Below are positions 25,542-37,556 of a DNA stretch of 64,000 nucleotides, one piece after another (position 1 is the first letter of the stretch; every line of letters begins with the position of its first letter). Below the pieces are notes generated by a model. It searched no databases and was not told where the DNA came from. It saw only the letters and a program-made list of their open reading frames with translations. Source of the stretch: Stenopsyche tienmushanensis (lineage: Eukaryota > Arthropoda > Insecta > Trichoptera > Stenopsychidae); assembly GCA_008973525.1 (NCBI GenBank), contig WACJ01000316.1, positions 124,001 through 188,000 of the forward strand. The letters are read 5' to 3'. The translations under genes were made by a program, and so were the position numbers.

Positions 25542-26075
25542 TCAACCAATGATTCCAGGTGCATATAAAAGATCTTCAGCTTTCTCAAAATGTTGATTAT
25601 CTTCGACCAACTGTTGTTTTTGGGCTATACGAGCTGCTTTTGTCTTAGAAAGACTCTTACAGTTCAATCTCGCTATCCGCGATTCATCGGTATTTTCAGC
25701 AAATACTTTACAGTAGGTGCCAATAATTATATTTAATGTATTCATCATCTTCAAAATGAAGCTGTAGTCGTTATTAAATATCCCAGCAGCAATGTATATT
25801 AATATTTCAATGATTTTTATACCAGAATGTAGGTGTTTTGGAGGCAGTCGCCAAACCGTCGAGTTAAAACATTCATTAGCATTTTTGATATGGCCACCCA
25901 AGCATCTTTGAAGTAATTCATTCCTGGATAAATCTTTTTAAATGGATAAAAGATGCTGTTTTATCTCTTGGTCAAGAAATGCAGTCAAGTCTTCAAGTTT
26001 TGGATATTTTTTAAAGCAATGATTTCCTGTCATTTGCACCAGTTTTTGACTCCAGTCGGATTCCCACTTCTGTAT
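25542..26075 (-). pseudogene. Mutator-like transposase C-terminal fragment, second lineage
   Basis: An intact 119-codon stretch (25542-25901) holds NANECFNSTVWRLPPKHLHS, IIEILIYIAAGIFN and a C-terminus LLYAPGIIG-stop. Reading on the minus strand upstream with one in-frame stop or frameshift gives LSRNELLQRCLGGHIK and NWCK*QEIIALKKYPKLEDL, matching the family's DSWC.WQ and LSRDELLQRCLGG blocks. Unlike the trio, this copy keeps the NECFN(=NESFN) segment. It is 5' truncated and no terminal repeats were recognised. A pogo-type end lies 160 bp away at 25383. Confidence 0.8.
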
Positions 26076-26079
26076 TTAC

Positions 26080-27680
26080 TAATTTTTTCATAGCTTTACG
26101 TTCTGAGCTTCCATATTCTAATATTCACATACGCGAGCAAATGTGGAGACAATATTCCATATGCAATTCCTGTATTTATAATAGATATGAAATATTCCTT
26201 TATAATTGAAGCTTAAAAATTATCGGTTTTAATGTGGTAAATCGACGCTAAATATCAGATACTGTTAATGTATGTAATTTTTGAATGGATATGTAGGATT
26301 AAAGAGCCTTATTTTGGTATTTTATTGATTTTTTTGGACTTGCAATCATATTTGAAACGATGCATACGAAAAAACGATATATTCGGCAATGATACATTGC
26401 ATTTTTATTACATTCATACGTCGGGCATAAATTGAATAACATCGCGTCCCCACACTATTATTGATTAATCATCGATGGGATTCATGCATGAGTGGTCGAA
26501 CGTTTGCATGTCAATGCCCACGTCAATCAAAAATGATTTTATAATGAATTACAAACCTTCTTATGTCAGAATGCATATGTGTTGCATGATTGGATGTGTT
26601 TCAAAATAGCGCACTATATTGCGTCACGTGAATATTGGATCGAAATTAGAGAGGGATACGTGGATGGATGCCGTTGTTGGTTAATGTTCCTCTGTATTTG
26701 GAAAATATCAACGGGCTCAACATAATCAGACATGTCAGAAAGTGGTTTGACATTGCACCTAAGTGCATGTGCTCCTGTGAGACCCATGCTCCCGTCAGAG
26801 CTGATACAATTGCAACGCAACGCCATGACAGCAGCATGCATGATCAAAAAGGCAAACTTTATATGCAGTGCAACAATCCGGTTTCGTTGAAATCCTTAAT
26901 TTATGAAATGCATCCGAAATATGTCCGATGTTATAATTTCGGGCTCGTCTGGCGAATGATCCAATCCGCGCGATCTGGTGTTAACCCCCGGTCGAAAAAA
27001 TGTGTTTGTTCAAGAATTCATATTTTTAATAAAATAAACACCATCGCCCGTCTGCGGAGCGGGGATTTCCCCGAATGCGGCGCATTAATAAAAGCTGAAG
27101 TCTATTTTTGAGGACCGCGATTCTCCGAACAAGGGTCCGTAGCAGTCGCACGCGGCTCATGAAACATTCACAAACTACAAGCATTATGGGAAAATTGCTT
27201 GTGCTTGCACAACGATATTTGGACGCAGAACTGTTGCTAAAGAGATCCTTTCCTCCAGGAAACCAGCTGTTGGAGGGCATTGTATCGGCGGTATTCATAC
27301 AATAGTTGCTTGTTCTCGCCGAAATGCAATAAGGTTTCTGCTATGGGCAAACCGGCATGGGGACCGACCTATGTTTCATGGAATGGAATTTAAAATTTTT
27401 CGTTAGTTCAGTTCATTCCATAAAGTAGCAAAAATAGCTCAGGAACTATATGCCAAGAGGATTTCTTTCGAATTTGTTCACTTTCACAATAAAAAAATCG
27501 CATCGTTTTTCGTAATTTTTTTAACAGGCCAAGAATTATAAGAATTTGTTTAAACTTATAGAACATTTTATTAATATTTTGAAGTATATCTGATTTTTTT
27601 TAATAGTAATTTCCGCCAGAAATATCTGAGTTATAAGCTGATGCCAATGAAAGGTCGCAATCAGAGTTTGCTACTGGCTT
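26080..27680. other. Intronic DNA with the window's longest open frame (147 codons), unassigned
   Basis: The frame at 26668-27111 begins MPLLVNVPLYLENINGLNII. Overlapping open frames on the other strand and the lack of any motif argue for chance. Confidence 0.4.
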
Positions 27681-27682
27681 AA

Positions 27683-28124
27683 TTAGCTGATACCCGACGC
27701 GTTGCGGCCTCAGAAGTAATAATTCTATAAATATCGTTTGAAATTTGACAAGTTATCTTGTTTAATTAGGAATGATAGAAAGATGACATCGAAAAATAAC
27801 ATAGAATCTTATAAATCAAGCGCTGTAACTCAATTGACATTGATTTTAATATATAAGATCTACTGTAAGTTAGTTATACTTTACTTATATTATTTAAGAA
27901 AGTGCAAACAATAAGTTGGAAAAGTTTTATTGCAATCAAATAAACGGTATGGCAACGCATTAAATACAGACAAACAAACAAACATTGATTTTTATATATA
28001 CGACTATGCCTATGTTACTTGCAAAATTTTTAGCAATAAGTGGACGAAGTTTTATTGCAATTTAATGAACGGTATGGCAGCGCATTTCAAACGAACAAAA
28101 CCCAATTCATTTTTATATGTTAGA
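27683..28124 (-). mobile_element. Helitron-like element, complete copy
   Basis: On the minus strand it starts A|TCTAACATATAAAAATG (28124) and ends CGTCGGGTATCAGCTAA|T (27683). That is 442 bp with CTAA as the CTRR terminus and A/T flanks. It has the same two tandem units and tail as the copy at 16207. Confidence 0.85.
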
Positions 28125-28432
28125 TATATTTTTTAACAATATGATGCCAGTTTTGATTTTAAAAAAGTGTACATTTAAATCAAAAGGTACATAAATAAAT
28201 AATAAAAACATACTCTTAACAATAACATCATCTCAGAATTAGCCTCATGTAAATTTTAATTAAGAATAAAACCTTTATAAAAATATTTTTAATAATTGGT
28301 TTAAAGCTTTTTGAGTTAAATTTGCCACCAGTTGAAAAAAAGTTGTTTTGATAAAAACGCGATTGAAAATAAATTTGTCGAAAATAAAAAAATTAAGGCT
28401 ATATGATATACATAGTATAAACTACCTAGCGG

Positions 28433-28800
28433 TTAATCAGCTATTCAAGAACCCTATAGCAACTTTTCTTGTTCTTTATATGCATAATTTTGAGCTTGCA
28501 TCTCCTCTTTTCGAGCTTTCCAAGCTTCCTTGGTCTCGACTGTGCTGCGTTTATTCTGTCGGTTGATCCATTTGCCATGCATAATTAAAGCTTTGCGAGC
28601 CAACAACAGCTTTAAGCTCGTTCATAATCATTATAAGTACTGAATTTCCTTCATTGAATAAGGTAAAAGCCAAAAATTCTACAACTTCGATTACTTTTAA
28701 GCCAAAATGTTGATGCGTTTGAACCGATCACCAAACGTCGACTTGAAACTTTCATATTTTAAAAGTGTCTATTTTTGTGTCAATTTCCATGGAAGGACCT
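28433..28800 (-). pseudogene. Mutator-like transposase C-terminal fragment, third lineage
   Basis: The minus strand reads VW*SVQTHQHFGLKVIEVVE, then FLAFTLFNEGNSVLIMIMNE and LKAVVGSQSFNYAWQMDQ. After a frameshift it reads RSTVETKEAWKARKEEMQ and ends EKLL*GS*IAD-stop at 28433-28435. The order and the IAD terminus are those of the Mutator-like transposase. The wording differs from the other copies in the window, so it is a separate, old lineage. It has at least four disabling changes. Confidence 0.75.
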
Positions 28801-31545
28801 GTTATGTGGTTTGCTACATCGGTCTGTGATATCCTGTTTTCTTTTAGGGTAAGATAATATTTTGATTTCTTAATTTTAACACATGCTAGGAAGGCCAAAG
28901 CTTAACTGATGCTAATCGACGCTCTGTCGAAACAATAACAACCCTTCTAGTACCTTCTAGCAAAAACCTCTATTCTTAGAATTTACAAATAAGAATGACT
29001 GTCGACATATCCTTCTTTTTGTAGTACAGAGATAGAGAGCTAGATAGTGATCAAAATAGAGGAATATTTCATTAACAAATTAAAATATAATTCTCATTCA
29101 GATCTCAATTCAGAGCTCATTTTCGCGATGATTTTTAAGGAAAAATTTCAATTAGCTCTTAATAATTTAAAGCAGCGAATATTTAAAATTTACTTCACAT
29201 AATTTAGTTGCCATTCATTGAAAAGATATTTCACGTCAAATCCCGGTTTGCGAAGGGCAGTTTTTTAAAATTTTAAGTTCGGGATTTCGGATTAAGAAAC
29301 TGCTCTTCGGATCAAAAGCACAATGAATGCGAATCATTCAAATGCTTCCAGGAAATTGATAAATTATTCATTCCGGGCAAAATATTCTCATTAAAAATGT
29401 TCGTGTATTTGCCACCTGGCGTTTATTCAGATCCTCCCACGCGGCTCCTACTCTCCCGGCTGGATTCCCCATTTCCCAGACTCTTCGCACATATGCGATA
29501 ATAATGAAAGACGAACTCCACGCATAATGAGAAATCTCTAATGGCACGTTGACATGTTGTATATTGAACGAGCGACTTCCCCTAACCGGCTTTTGTCAGC
29601 AGAGAAGCAAGTGAGCACTACACCGCAATGGGGTAGGCCTCCGTAGATAGCAAAAGAGCCTCGTTCCTAATGTTGCCTGAGACTTGGCTTACTTAATTTT
29701 ACTTCATTTGACTTGAACAAGTGTCTGCTTAATTATCTAACTATGGATGATTTTTAACGAACGTAAAACTCACTATGAATAGGCTTTAAACCATGGGGAG
29801 GAAATGTGTAATCATCCCCTAATACTTTGATGAAATAAATGTTAATTTTTAGCAAATCCTTAAGCATTATTACTGTGTTTGATTGAAATATTTTCATACA
29901 AATGCATCATTTTTCTTCCACATTTTAAATTTTGAATGTATGATTTACACTTTTCATAAATACAGGTAGTTGCAAGTTTATAACATTTACATGCAAAACT
30001 AACTATTAATGATATTGGCATTATTACGTCTGATGACACAACGTGTGTGCCATGACCCAAAACAGCCAGCAAATATGTCTATTTCCTGCAGAAATTGAAA
30101 TATGTATATGCAATCGCGATCAATTGTTCGCCATCAATTTTGCTTGACTCGCCCAAAAACACTGATTCTAGCAGCGTGCTGCCTTCATTCTTTTAACTTC
30201 ATTTTGGTCGTATTCCCATTGTTTTGAAGGACCCAATTAATAGAAAAAAGTGCCCAAAAAAGGAGTAAACTAACCCCAAGCGCTTGAGTAAATCGACCAA
30301 ACTTTGAGGTCGTTAACTTAAAATAATATTTCAATTTGGACGAAAAAATCTTCACCCACATACAAAACTTGCCGAATAAATAAGAGCTAAAGGTAGCAAA
30401 TCGCATAAAGCTAACTATCGCCGTGCCACTCCTGCAGGAGCGAGAACTTATCTGAAAACTCCAATAATAATATATTTAGAGAGAAAACTTTTAAAACTGA
30501 AATAAAAGGGATCTCTCTGGATATCTGTAATGTTTCTCGGGCGCTCTCCCTTGTAGTCGTCCATCTCCCGGCTTCTCAAGCAGGCGTGAAACGATGCACT
30601 TATTTGGGTCAAATTACATATGCGACAAGAACGAGCACAATAAAAAGGCACAATGAAACTTGGATAGCTTAACTCGTTAGAATAATATTTAAATTTTATA
30701 AATATATTATTGCAATACAAAAACTTTATTGCATCGTCTATTTATCATTTATCATTTGGAGGCAAAATGGAACACAGCGATCCATTAGTGATTTTGGATG
30801 GTATACGGAAGAAAATCGGTATATATTATAATTAAATTTGCGTTGATATGCAAATCCTTGATTCTGTACACAAAGCACGCAGGTGTTTAGAATAAATATT
30901 AATTTTTTTCGCCGTTTCAGCAAAACAATAAATCACATAAAATACCCTGATTTTATTCGGGAACTGCTTTATGCGTTGTCTGAAAAGTGGTCCCGGAGGG
31001 CAGCAGATTTGAGCCTGCCAGGGTACGATGACACATACACACCATGGCAAAAAATATGTAAATGCGAAACTTACACAGGCATCCCTACTACAGTGCCATA
31101 AGATAAAGTATTCCCCCGTAGGTCAGCATACGTTGGCTTGTTTAATGCTCAGCCATAATGCGTTCCGCCTTTTGCTTGTTAGTTGTTGAATCTCAATAAA
31201 GATGCGTGCGAACCGGCTCCTATCGGAGGGATGATAATGTAAGCTTAAACCCTTTTGAGGATTCAAACTTTTTTATTTGACCTCGTCTATTTCGCGTTTT
31301 GCCGCATGCGACGCCTTAACGACAATATTAAAAAACAAACGCGGATGTCATCCCGAAAGTGCCCTCAATGGCTGCATCTATTTAAACTAAGAGCTGCAAA
31401 ACGGGGTTTCCGAGCACCCCAATCAAAACATCTTAAATATAATGCGTAAGAATGAATACCACCGAGTCCAGTCATTTAATGACACACAACATGTATCAAA
31501 ATGAATTTTAAGGATGGATCTAAATAGAGAGAAAATTTCAGTTTG
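28800..31545. other. Intronic DNA, nothing firm
   Basis: The only shared motif is TGATGACACAACGTGTGTGC at 30031, related to 53541 and to the palindrome at 3334. Confidence 0.45.
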
Positions 31546-31548
31546 CGA

Positions 31549-31979
31549 CATTTTTTTGTGCGATTTCGAAGTTATGCGGGTTCTTTTAAGCATTTCATAG
31601 AGTGCGTATCGAGATATTTTGGATAAAATAGGAAATATATCTTCAACACTAACTGAAATTTGGAAAAAAAAATACAATTTGAGACTGTAAATCATATTAT
31701 TTGATTGAATTTTTTTTAAGCAGTCGCCATTTTATGATTTTTTTTGCGTTAGGGACTATAGTGACATCTTTACTAATTATGGATTATATTGTCAGATGTC
31801 AGATATCCATTAAACTTTACCAATGATGCAAGACGTGCTTTAAATTTTACCAAAAAAGCTATTTTTTAATTGCCTTATTACTATATATTATACTTTTTTT
31901 ATGCGATTTTGGATATATTTTATATAGCTGTTTCAAAGTTATGCGGTTTTTAAAATCGCACAAAAAAAAGGTTCAAGTG
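31549..31979 (+). mobile_element. TA-family element, left end degraded
   Basis: The right end, CACAAAAAAAAGGTTCAAGTG|TA, is exact at 31979. The left part begins at TTTTTTTGTGCGATTTCGAA. The interior shares the GATGCAAGACGT and GCCTTATT phrases with the copies at 48600 and 50509. Confidence 0.65.
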
Positions 31980-32619
31980 TATTATATTAACATTTAATGG
32001 GTTAATTAGATGTTTGGACTATAATAATCATTTTTTTATGATGTCAAAAATTTAGCAATATTTTGAATATGTATAATATAATATTTTGACGAAACCAGAA
32101 AATTTAATTTTAAAGTAAGCAGATCGGAATGAGTTACTTTACACGCAAAATCATCATATCGCATGATCACAGAAACTTGAAGATTTATTGAACAAGATAA
32201 TGGCAGTTAAGTAGGCCTTTTTGTAATACTTTCGTAATCTACTATCATCCAAGAACCAAGTGTTATTACAGTGAGTTAGATTCTTGGCTTTGTTATAAAG
32301 GTTCGTGTACAAATCCGGATTGTTAACCATACTGAAAATTTGGGACATTGGAAATATTAGTATTTTTGATATATTCGGGATTATCCTGATTTCCTAAATC
32401 TGAAAAATAATCTTGGATTTATTGGATCTGCCACTTTAAGAGGTAATCGAAATCCAAGGTGAAATAACCAAATGCGATGGGATTAGAAAAGGAATCGTAT
32501 TTGATCATGACAATATCCATCCTGTATTTTTATAATATGACGCTTCCAGAATAAGACACTAACAGATTATTATTCATTAAAATTATTTCAAATGATGTAG
32601 AAAAGTGCTAGTAAATACA

Positions 32620-33163
32620 GAACTTGAAGAGTGTATTTTAAAGTGGTTCATACAAATATGATCAACTGGGCAGCCAATATCTGGTCCATTATTGTGTGAA
32701 AAGGTTATATTTTTCAATACAAAATTTAATGGAGATTCCACCTTCAAAGCACATTCGAACTGGTTTGAAAAATTCAAAAGATGATATGGTATCAGATAAC
32801 TTAAAATTTATGGGGAAAAGCTTTCTGCTGACATACCTTCAACAAACACATTAATTGACGCATTGAAGCTACATATGGAGAAGGAAGGATTCGACGAATG
32901 ATGAGAGAATAATTAAAGAAATATCTGCCATAGAATAACAAGATCGAGAAGACGATAACGAGATGTGAGATGAGAGGAGATATATTGGTCCTATACATTT
33001 TGAACCTTTTCAATGTTTAGATATCACCATGAAATGCCTTGAGAACCGAAAAGAGTGTAATTCAGGACAATTTACATATCTTGAGAATAATCGCGATTTG
33101 GCAGCTTTTAAAAGAAGAGCTAGTTTAAAGTCAAAATCGATAATTCCATGTCTTTCCCTGTGA
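32620..33163 (+). pseudogene. Decayed Tigger/pogo (jerky-type) transposase
   Basis: One frame from 32620 to 32901 reads ELEECILKWFIQI*STG, QPISGPLLCEK, FNGDSTFKAHSNWFEKFKR, *YGIR*LKIYGEKLSADIP, then a stop. This is the CENP-B/Tigger DNA-binding helix-turn-helix domain (W..GFK.RHGIR, SGE.LSAD). The central DDE domain is deleted. The C-terminal tail at 33002-33163, EPFQCLDITMKCLENRKECN followed by NNRDLAAFKRRASLKSK, is the family's characteristic end. Three in-frame stops and the lost catalytic domain make it inactive. Confidence 0.8.
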
Positions 33164-33215
33164 ATTATAAATAATTTCGATTGTCCAGATTTTTGTTATT
33201 TTTATACTTTCATCC

Positions 33216-33246
33216 CCAATTACTCTGGATAATCGAGATTCTACTG
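33216..33246 (-). repeat. Right terminal inverted repeat of the Tigger/pogo element
   Basis: Read inward on the minus strand the sequence is CAGTAGAATCTCGATTATCC, the typical start of jerky/pogo-type elements. It is followed outside by TA (33247-33248), the expected target. A degenerate second match (TTCGATTGTCCAGA) lies just inside at 33176-33189. The matching left end was not found. Confidence 0.75.
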
Positions 33247-34293
33247 TATTCATTTATTGAATGTGAAAGAATTCGAATCCCCATTGTTCATATCATTTGA
33301 TTTGATAGCCAGGAGTTATTTATTAGATTATATTAACGCTTTCTAGGTGGATTAAAAGTTATTTAATTACAAAATAGATTATGGTGGATGATAAACAACC
33401 GGTCATGTGAGTTATCGACTCTTTAGCTTGGTTCCGTGGCGTGTCAACATATTTTGACAGCTTTGCAAGTGACACGCCTTCTAATGCATTATTGCTCACA
33501 GTCGAACTTGTAAGCCCGAAGTGCAAACATCAATATGAAGCGGAAACGGTTGCATATTTTCTCGATCTGCCTTGAGATTTTCTAAAAATAAATTGAATTT
33601 CTTAAGCTTTGGGGGCGCAAAGTTAGCCGTGGCCTGATTCCTTCAATCCACTGTTGTGTGGGAATACTTTTTTCCCAGTTCTCTCACAGCAAGAGCAAAG
33701 TCTCATTTCATTTGGCACACCTCCCATTTTACATGTATGCACACCGAGTTCTTCACATGGCTAAAAGTTAGTTTCGGTTTTAAGTCTCCCGGTTGAGGTG
33801 GATTCGAGCGAAACCTCAACGAGGCGGCTTCAAGAGGAGAGGATGAGATCCACCCGGCAGCCAGGAAATGCATGGATTTTATTAACTTCCGTGTACATGT
33901 GTAGCCAGAATTTGCGCGTTTTGTTAAGACATCCCAGATATCAAAGCTTTCGCCCCGGCGAAACTTTTCATATTTAAATTGGCCCAACGAAACGTCTTCT
34001 GCATTTCATACGTCCGATCTGCGAGAGAATCGGATTCGATCCGGGCAATTTCATCCAAATTGGAAGCGAAAGCATAAACGGAATCAGTGAACTTATTCCA
34101 ATCGTATGAAATATCATTGTTTGAATTCCAGCAATTAGGCTCTTATATATAAGGATAATAGCATGATTGTGGCAACTAAAAATATATGTGAAGTAGTGTT
34201 CCAAATTTAATTTGAATGACTCAAATTTGTTTTTGAAATTTCAAACCGGTGATATCTCATTGGTTGATAAACTTAGAGTTTGATGGCCTTTGA

Positions 34294-34619
34294 AAGGTGA
34301 TGATGGCAAATTAAAGGGCATAATTGATGCTGATCCACGACAAAACATCAGAGAGATTGCTTTACAAATGGGAATCAACTAATCATTTGTATCAACTATC
34401 ACCATCAATCTTAATGATTGTACGTATACAACAATGTTGTGCAAAAAATAATATTATATCAGACCTGAACATGCATCGTTGATCATCCCCAAGGATGCAT
34501 CTAAAAAGGTAATGCTTTGTGTTTGGTGGGATATAAAGGGAATAGTTTATTATGAGCTCTTGGAACGCAATCAAACAATTACAGTCGACAAATATCGTGC
34601 TCAATTTGCATCCAAGTGA
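34294..34619 (+). pseudogene. Decayed mariner transposase
   Basis: The first segment reads KGIIDADPRQNIREIALQMG, the second helix-turn-helix region of mariner transposases, and then hits a stop. After an internal deletion, 34470-34619 reads PKDASKKVMLCVWWDIKGIV, then YYELLERNQTITVDKYRAQF. The VWWD motif holds the second Asp of the DD34D catalytic triad. The N-terminus, the first and third catalytic residues and both terminal repeats were not found. Confidence 0.8.
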
Positions 34620-34799
34620 TTTTTATAGCAATTAAATAAATTAATCGATAGAAATATGGAAAACTGATATAGCTAACAATCTAGAACCAATGTTTTTAAA
34701 CTAACCCCTCTTGAAAAATATTTTGGCGGACCCATTTCAACCCTTGTGACTTAATTTTTCAAACAAACAAACATTTCTTGGTCAAATATTAGTCAGACA

Positions 34800-35160
34800 T
34801 TTTCCGTCTCTCTTCAGGTGCAATGTGTTATTTTAACAGCGCCATCTCTTGTGGCCCTGCGGATACATTGCACCTGCATACCGACCGATTGCTTCTTGCG
34901 CGCGCATCGTTGCCAGTTGGGGAGTGACGCGCAGGAGGCGGGAGTCGGGGGGAGTGGACGATTAGCCTTGGATGCGGGAGGTCGTCCTTCCCGCAGCCAG
35001 ATCTCTCTCTCGTGTGGAATGAATAGTTATGTAGAGAATATTGTCTTTGTATTCGACGCCCGTTTATTCCCATCTATTCGTCCAGCAACATCAAGGCCTG
35101 ATCCATTCGTCCAGCAACTATATATACAGGCTTTATCAAGAAGTACACATAATATATAAG
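34800..35160 (+). other. GC-rich patch with a 113-codon open frame
   Basis: The open frame 34818-35159 lies just after the mariner remnant and includes the CAGGTGCAATGT inverted repeat and the weak CTCF-like site. A short direct repeat, ATTCGTCCAGCAAC, occurs at 35078 and 35107. No protein family is recognised. Confidence 0.3.
34838..34852 (-). promoter_or_regulatory. Weak CTCF-like site
   Basis: The minus strand reads ACAAGAGATGGCGCT, matching the right-hand AGRKGGCRSY half fully and the whole consensus at 12 of 15 positions. It lies inside a GC-rich patch, within an inverted repeat (CAGGTGCAATGT arms at 34815-34826 and 34865-34876). Confidence 0.25.
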
Positions 35161-35164
35161 CGTG

Positions 35165-37250
35165 CTAATTATTTAGAGCAGTGAATGACTTTGAAGAGCG
35201 TGCAACTGTTTAGATCTTGATTTGGTATCATACATAAATATAGATTTATTTGAATATAATAAATCGATTGGATGCACATCCAAGATTGAATTGCGAAATT
35301 TTTAATCCTTTGTACTCAAGATCCTTTACATTACACAATATGGTGAGTGAGAGTCACCTCTCGAATGCAAAGAGTTAAAAAGACCATTTAAGATCATTAA
35401 AATATTGCGAATTTGTTCATCGACAGCCGTTTGTGCTGTCATTACTACTTTGATGGATTAAAACGAGTAATAAATTTTGATCAATAAAAGGCGTATTGCA
35501 ATTTTAAAAATCGTATTTATGTAGTAAGTTGCATTTTTTTGCCAAAATGTCTCTCTTACAACGCCGCCGAAGATATTATGGTGTTATTTCGGCATGCCCG
35601 ACATCAAATAACCATTAACGATCTAATTTTGTTGCTCCATTATCATACTTAGCGTTTTATTCGTAATAAGATTATACACGTATAAAGTCTGTAACGACTC
35701 GTGTAAATATTTACCAGACACATATAAACATCGCTCGCCCTTATTTGCTATTTGTTTTCTATGGTGTAATCAATGGTGTGTTTTAATGTGGCGATGGAGA
35801 GCCGCGCTTGAAATTATCTATCGACGGTGATCGGGGCGCTTTTAAATTAATAAAAATTAATTTATATGCGAGTTTGACAGTTGAAAAATCGCCATAATAA
35901 ATAACTTCAATAATGTGTAGGTCTTTAACGCGGCGGATTGTAATTTATTCTTACCGGTCACGCCCGAATTTTTCTTATCTTCCCGTAATATTTTTTTTTT
36001 GGGCGAGATTAATGTGTATTGATAAGAAGATTTCTCAATTTAAGCATGTAATGAAATATGGCGATTTAACCATATGACTCATTTAATTTGGAACAATAAA
36101 TCTCGCTTGGATGTGCCATTCCATAAACAACCCCTAATATATGTTCATGATGGCGATAAGCTTCAAGTATAAAATTCAGTGCGTTTTATTGATTTTCAGC
36201 AATTAATTTTGAATTAAAATATTTATGCTATAAATTAATCGAACGGGGGGGTATTTTTTAATCGTTTTATAAAAGAAATTTGATTGCGAAATAGGTCACA
36301 AATTTAACGTAATACGTGGCGCGATTCCGGTGTGATTCATTATATTGCAAATTGTTTGTGTGGTGTTTGCGAACAATGCCAGTTCAGATCCGTAAAATAC
36401 CATGGACAATATCGCCAATGAAATTAACCCTTGTGAGTAGGTAAATTAAATTTCGATTTATATGCAGTTTTATAATATGGAATTGCTGCACGTACGTTAT
36501 TTATCGGGGTCAAATGCGCACCATGAAAATCGCTTATTTTGTCCGATTTAATACGAAATTCACGCTTCGCGTGCCATCATACTAATGTATATTAACGCGA
36601 TTTTCCACGACCACAGTTTGAGGATATCAGATCGAGGTCCATTTTTCTCAAAGCTGTGCGGCAATAAGAGGATATGCGTATGACATACAACTTATCATTT
36701 CCTTAATTTCCCCCATACACACAAACCAACCATTTGCAGAAGGCACTCCGAGTGAGAAATGGTCCATGTCAGCCACAGGAGACCCCAAAGAAACAGCAAA
36801 ATCTAGCTCAATCGATGTTTATTGCTCCTATCGGGTCCACAGGTCTTCCCATAAAAGCTGTTGCTGAGCCTACCGAATTTATTTTAAAGCTCTCCGCAAT
36901 AGATCAAACAATATCTGCCAAAATTCCAACGAGATTAAAAGAATCCACGACTTTTTTTCGCAGGACTAAAGAACGACATCGTTCAAGACGAGATGACAGC
37001 ACCATGTTCTCCGAATTGAAATATGGCATTTTAAAGATTAAAATAAAATTTTGGCTTATAACCGTATAAGAAACTATTATATTTTGCGTCCTGTTGCCAA
37101 AAGCTTTCCGCACGAATATTCCTCCATTTGAAATACTGTAATTTGAAATTGTTTCATAATTTAATAAGACTCTGAATGTATCTTAGCGTTTATATTTTAT
37201 ATCCATGGTTTTAAAAGATCAACCACAATAGTTATTCGAAATAACATAAA
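35165..37250. other. Repeat-free intronic stretch
   Basis: About 2 kb with no sign of any transposon family found in the window. The 111-codon frame at 36734-37069 is unassigned. Such islands inside a repeat-rich intron are reasonable places to look for conserved enhancers. Confidence 0.4.
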
Positions 37251-37255
37251 CCTAT

Positions 37256-37556
37256 TCTAATTTATAAAAATAAATATATGTTTGTTCGTATGTAATGCGC
37301 TGCTATACCCTTCATCAGATTGCAATAAAACTTCTTCCACTTATTGCTGAAGATGGCGCAATTAACATAAGTATAGTTTTATATACAAAAATATAAATTT
37401 GTTTGTTCGTATTTTATGCGCTGCCATACCACTCATTCGATTGCGATAAAACTTTTTCAACTTATTTTTTGCACTTTTTTAAATAATATAAGCATAGTTA
37501 AATTAATTTACAGCAGATCTTAAATATAAAAATCGATGTTTGTATGTTTGTTAAAA
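37256..37556 (+). mobile_element. Helitron-like fragment, two units
   Basis: It starts TCTAATTTATAAAAATAAAT. Two units follow, and a partial third start (AGATCTTAAATATAAAAATC) is last. The 3' hairpin is missing. Confidence 0.75.

Noticed and set aside
26668..27111. Longest open frame in the window (147 codons)
   Set aside because: No recognisable motif, an overlapping 90-codon frame on the other strand, no splice or repeat context. A frame of this length is not surprising in 64 kb.
33790..33870. GGATTCGAGC box resembling a tRNA B box
   Set aside because: No A box or cloverleaf arms could be formed around it.
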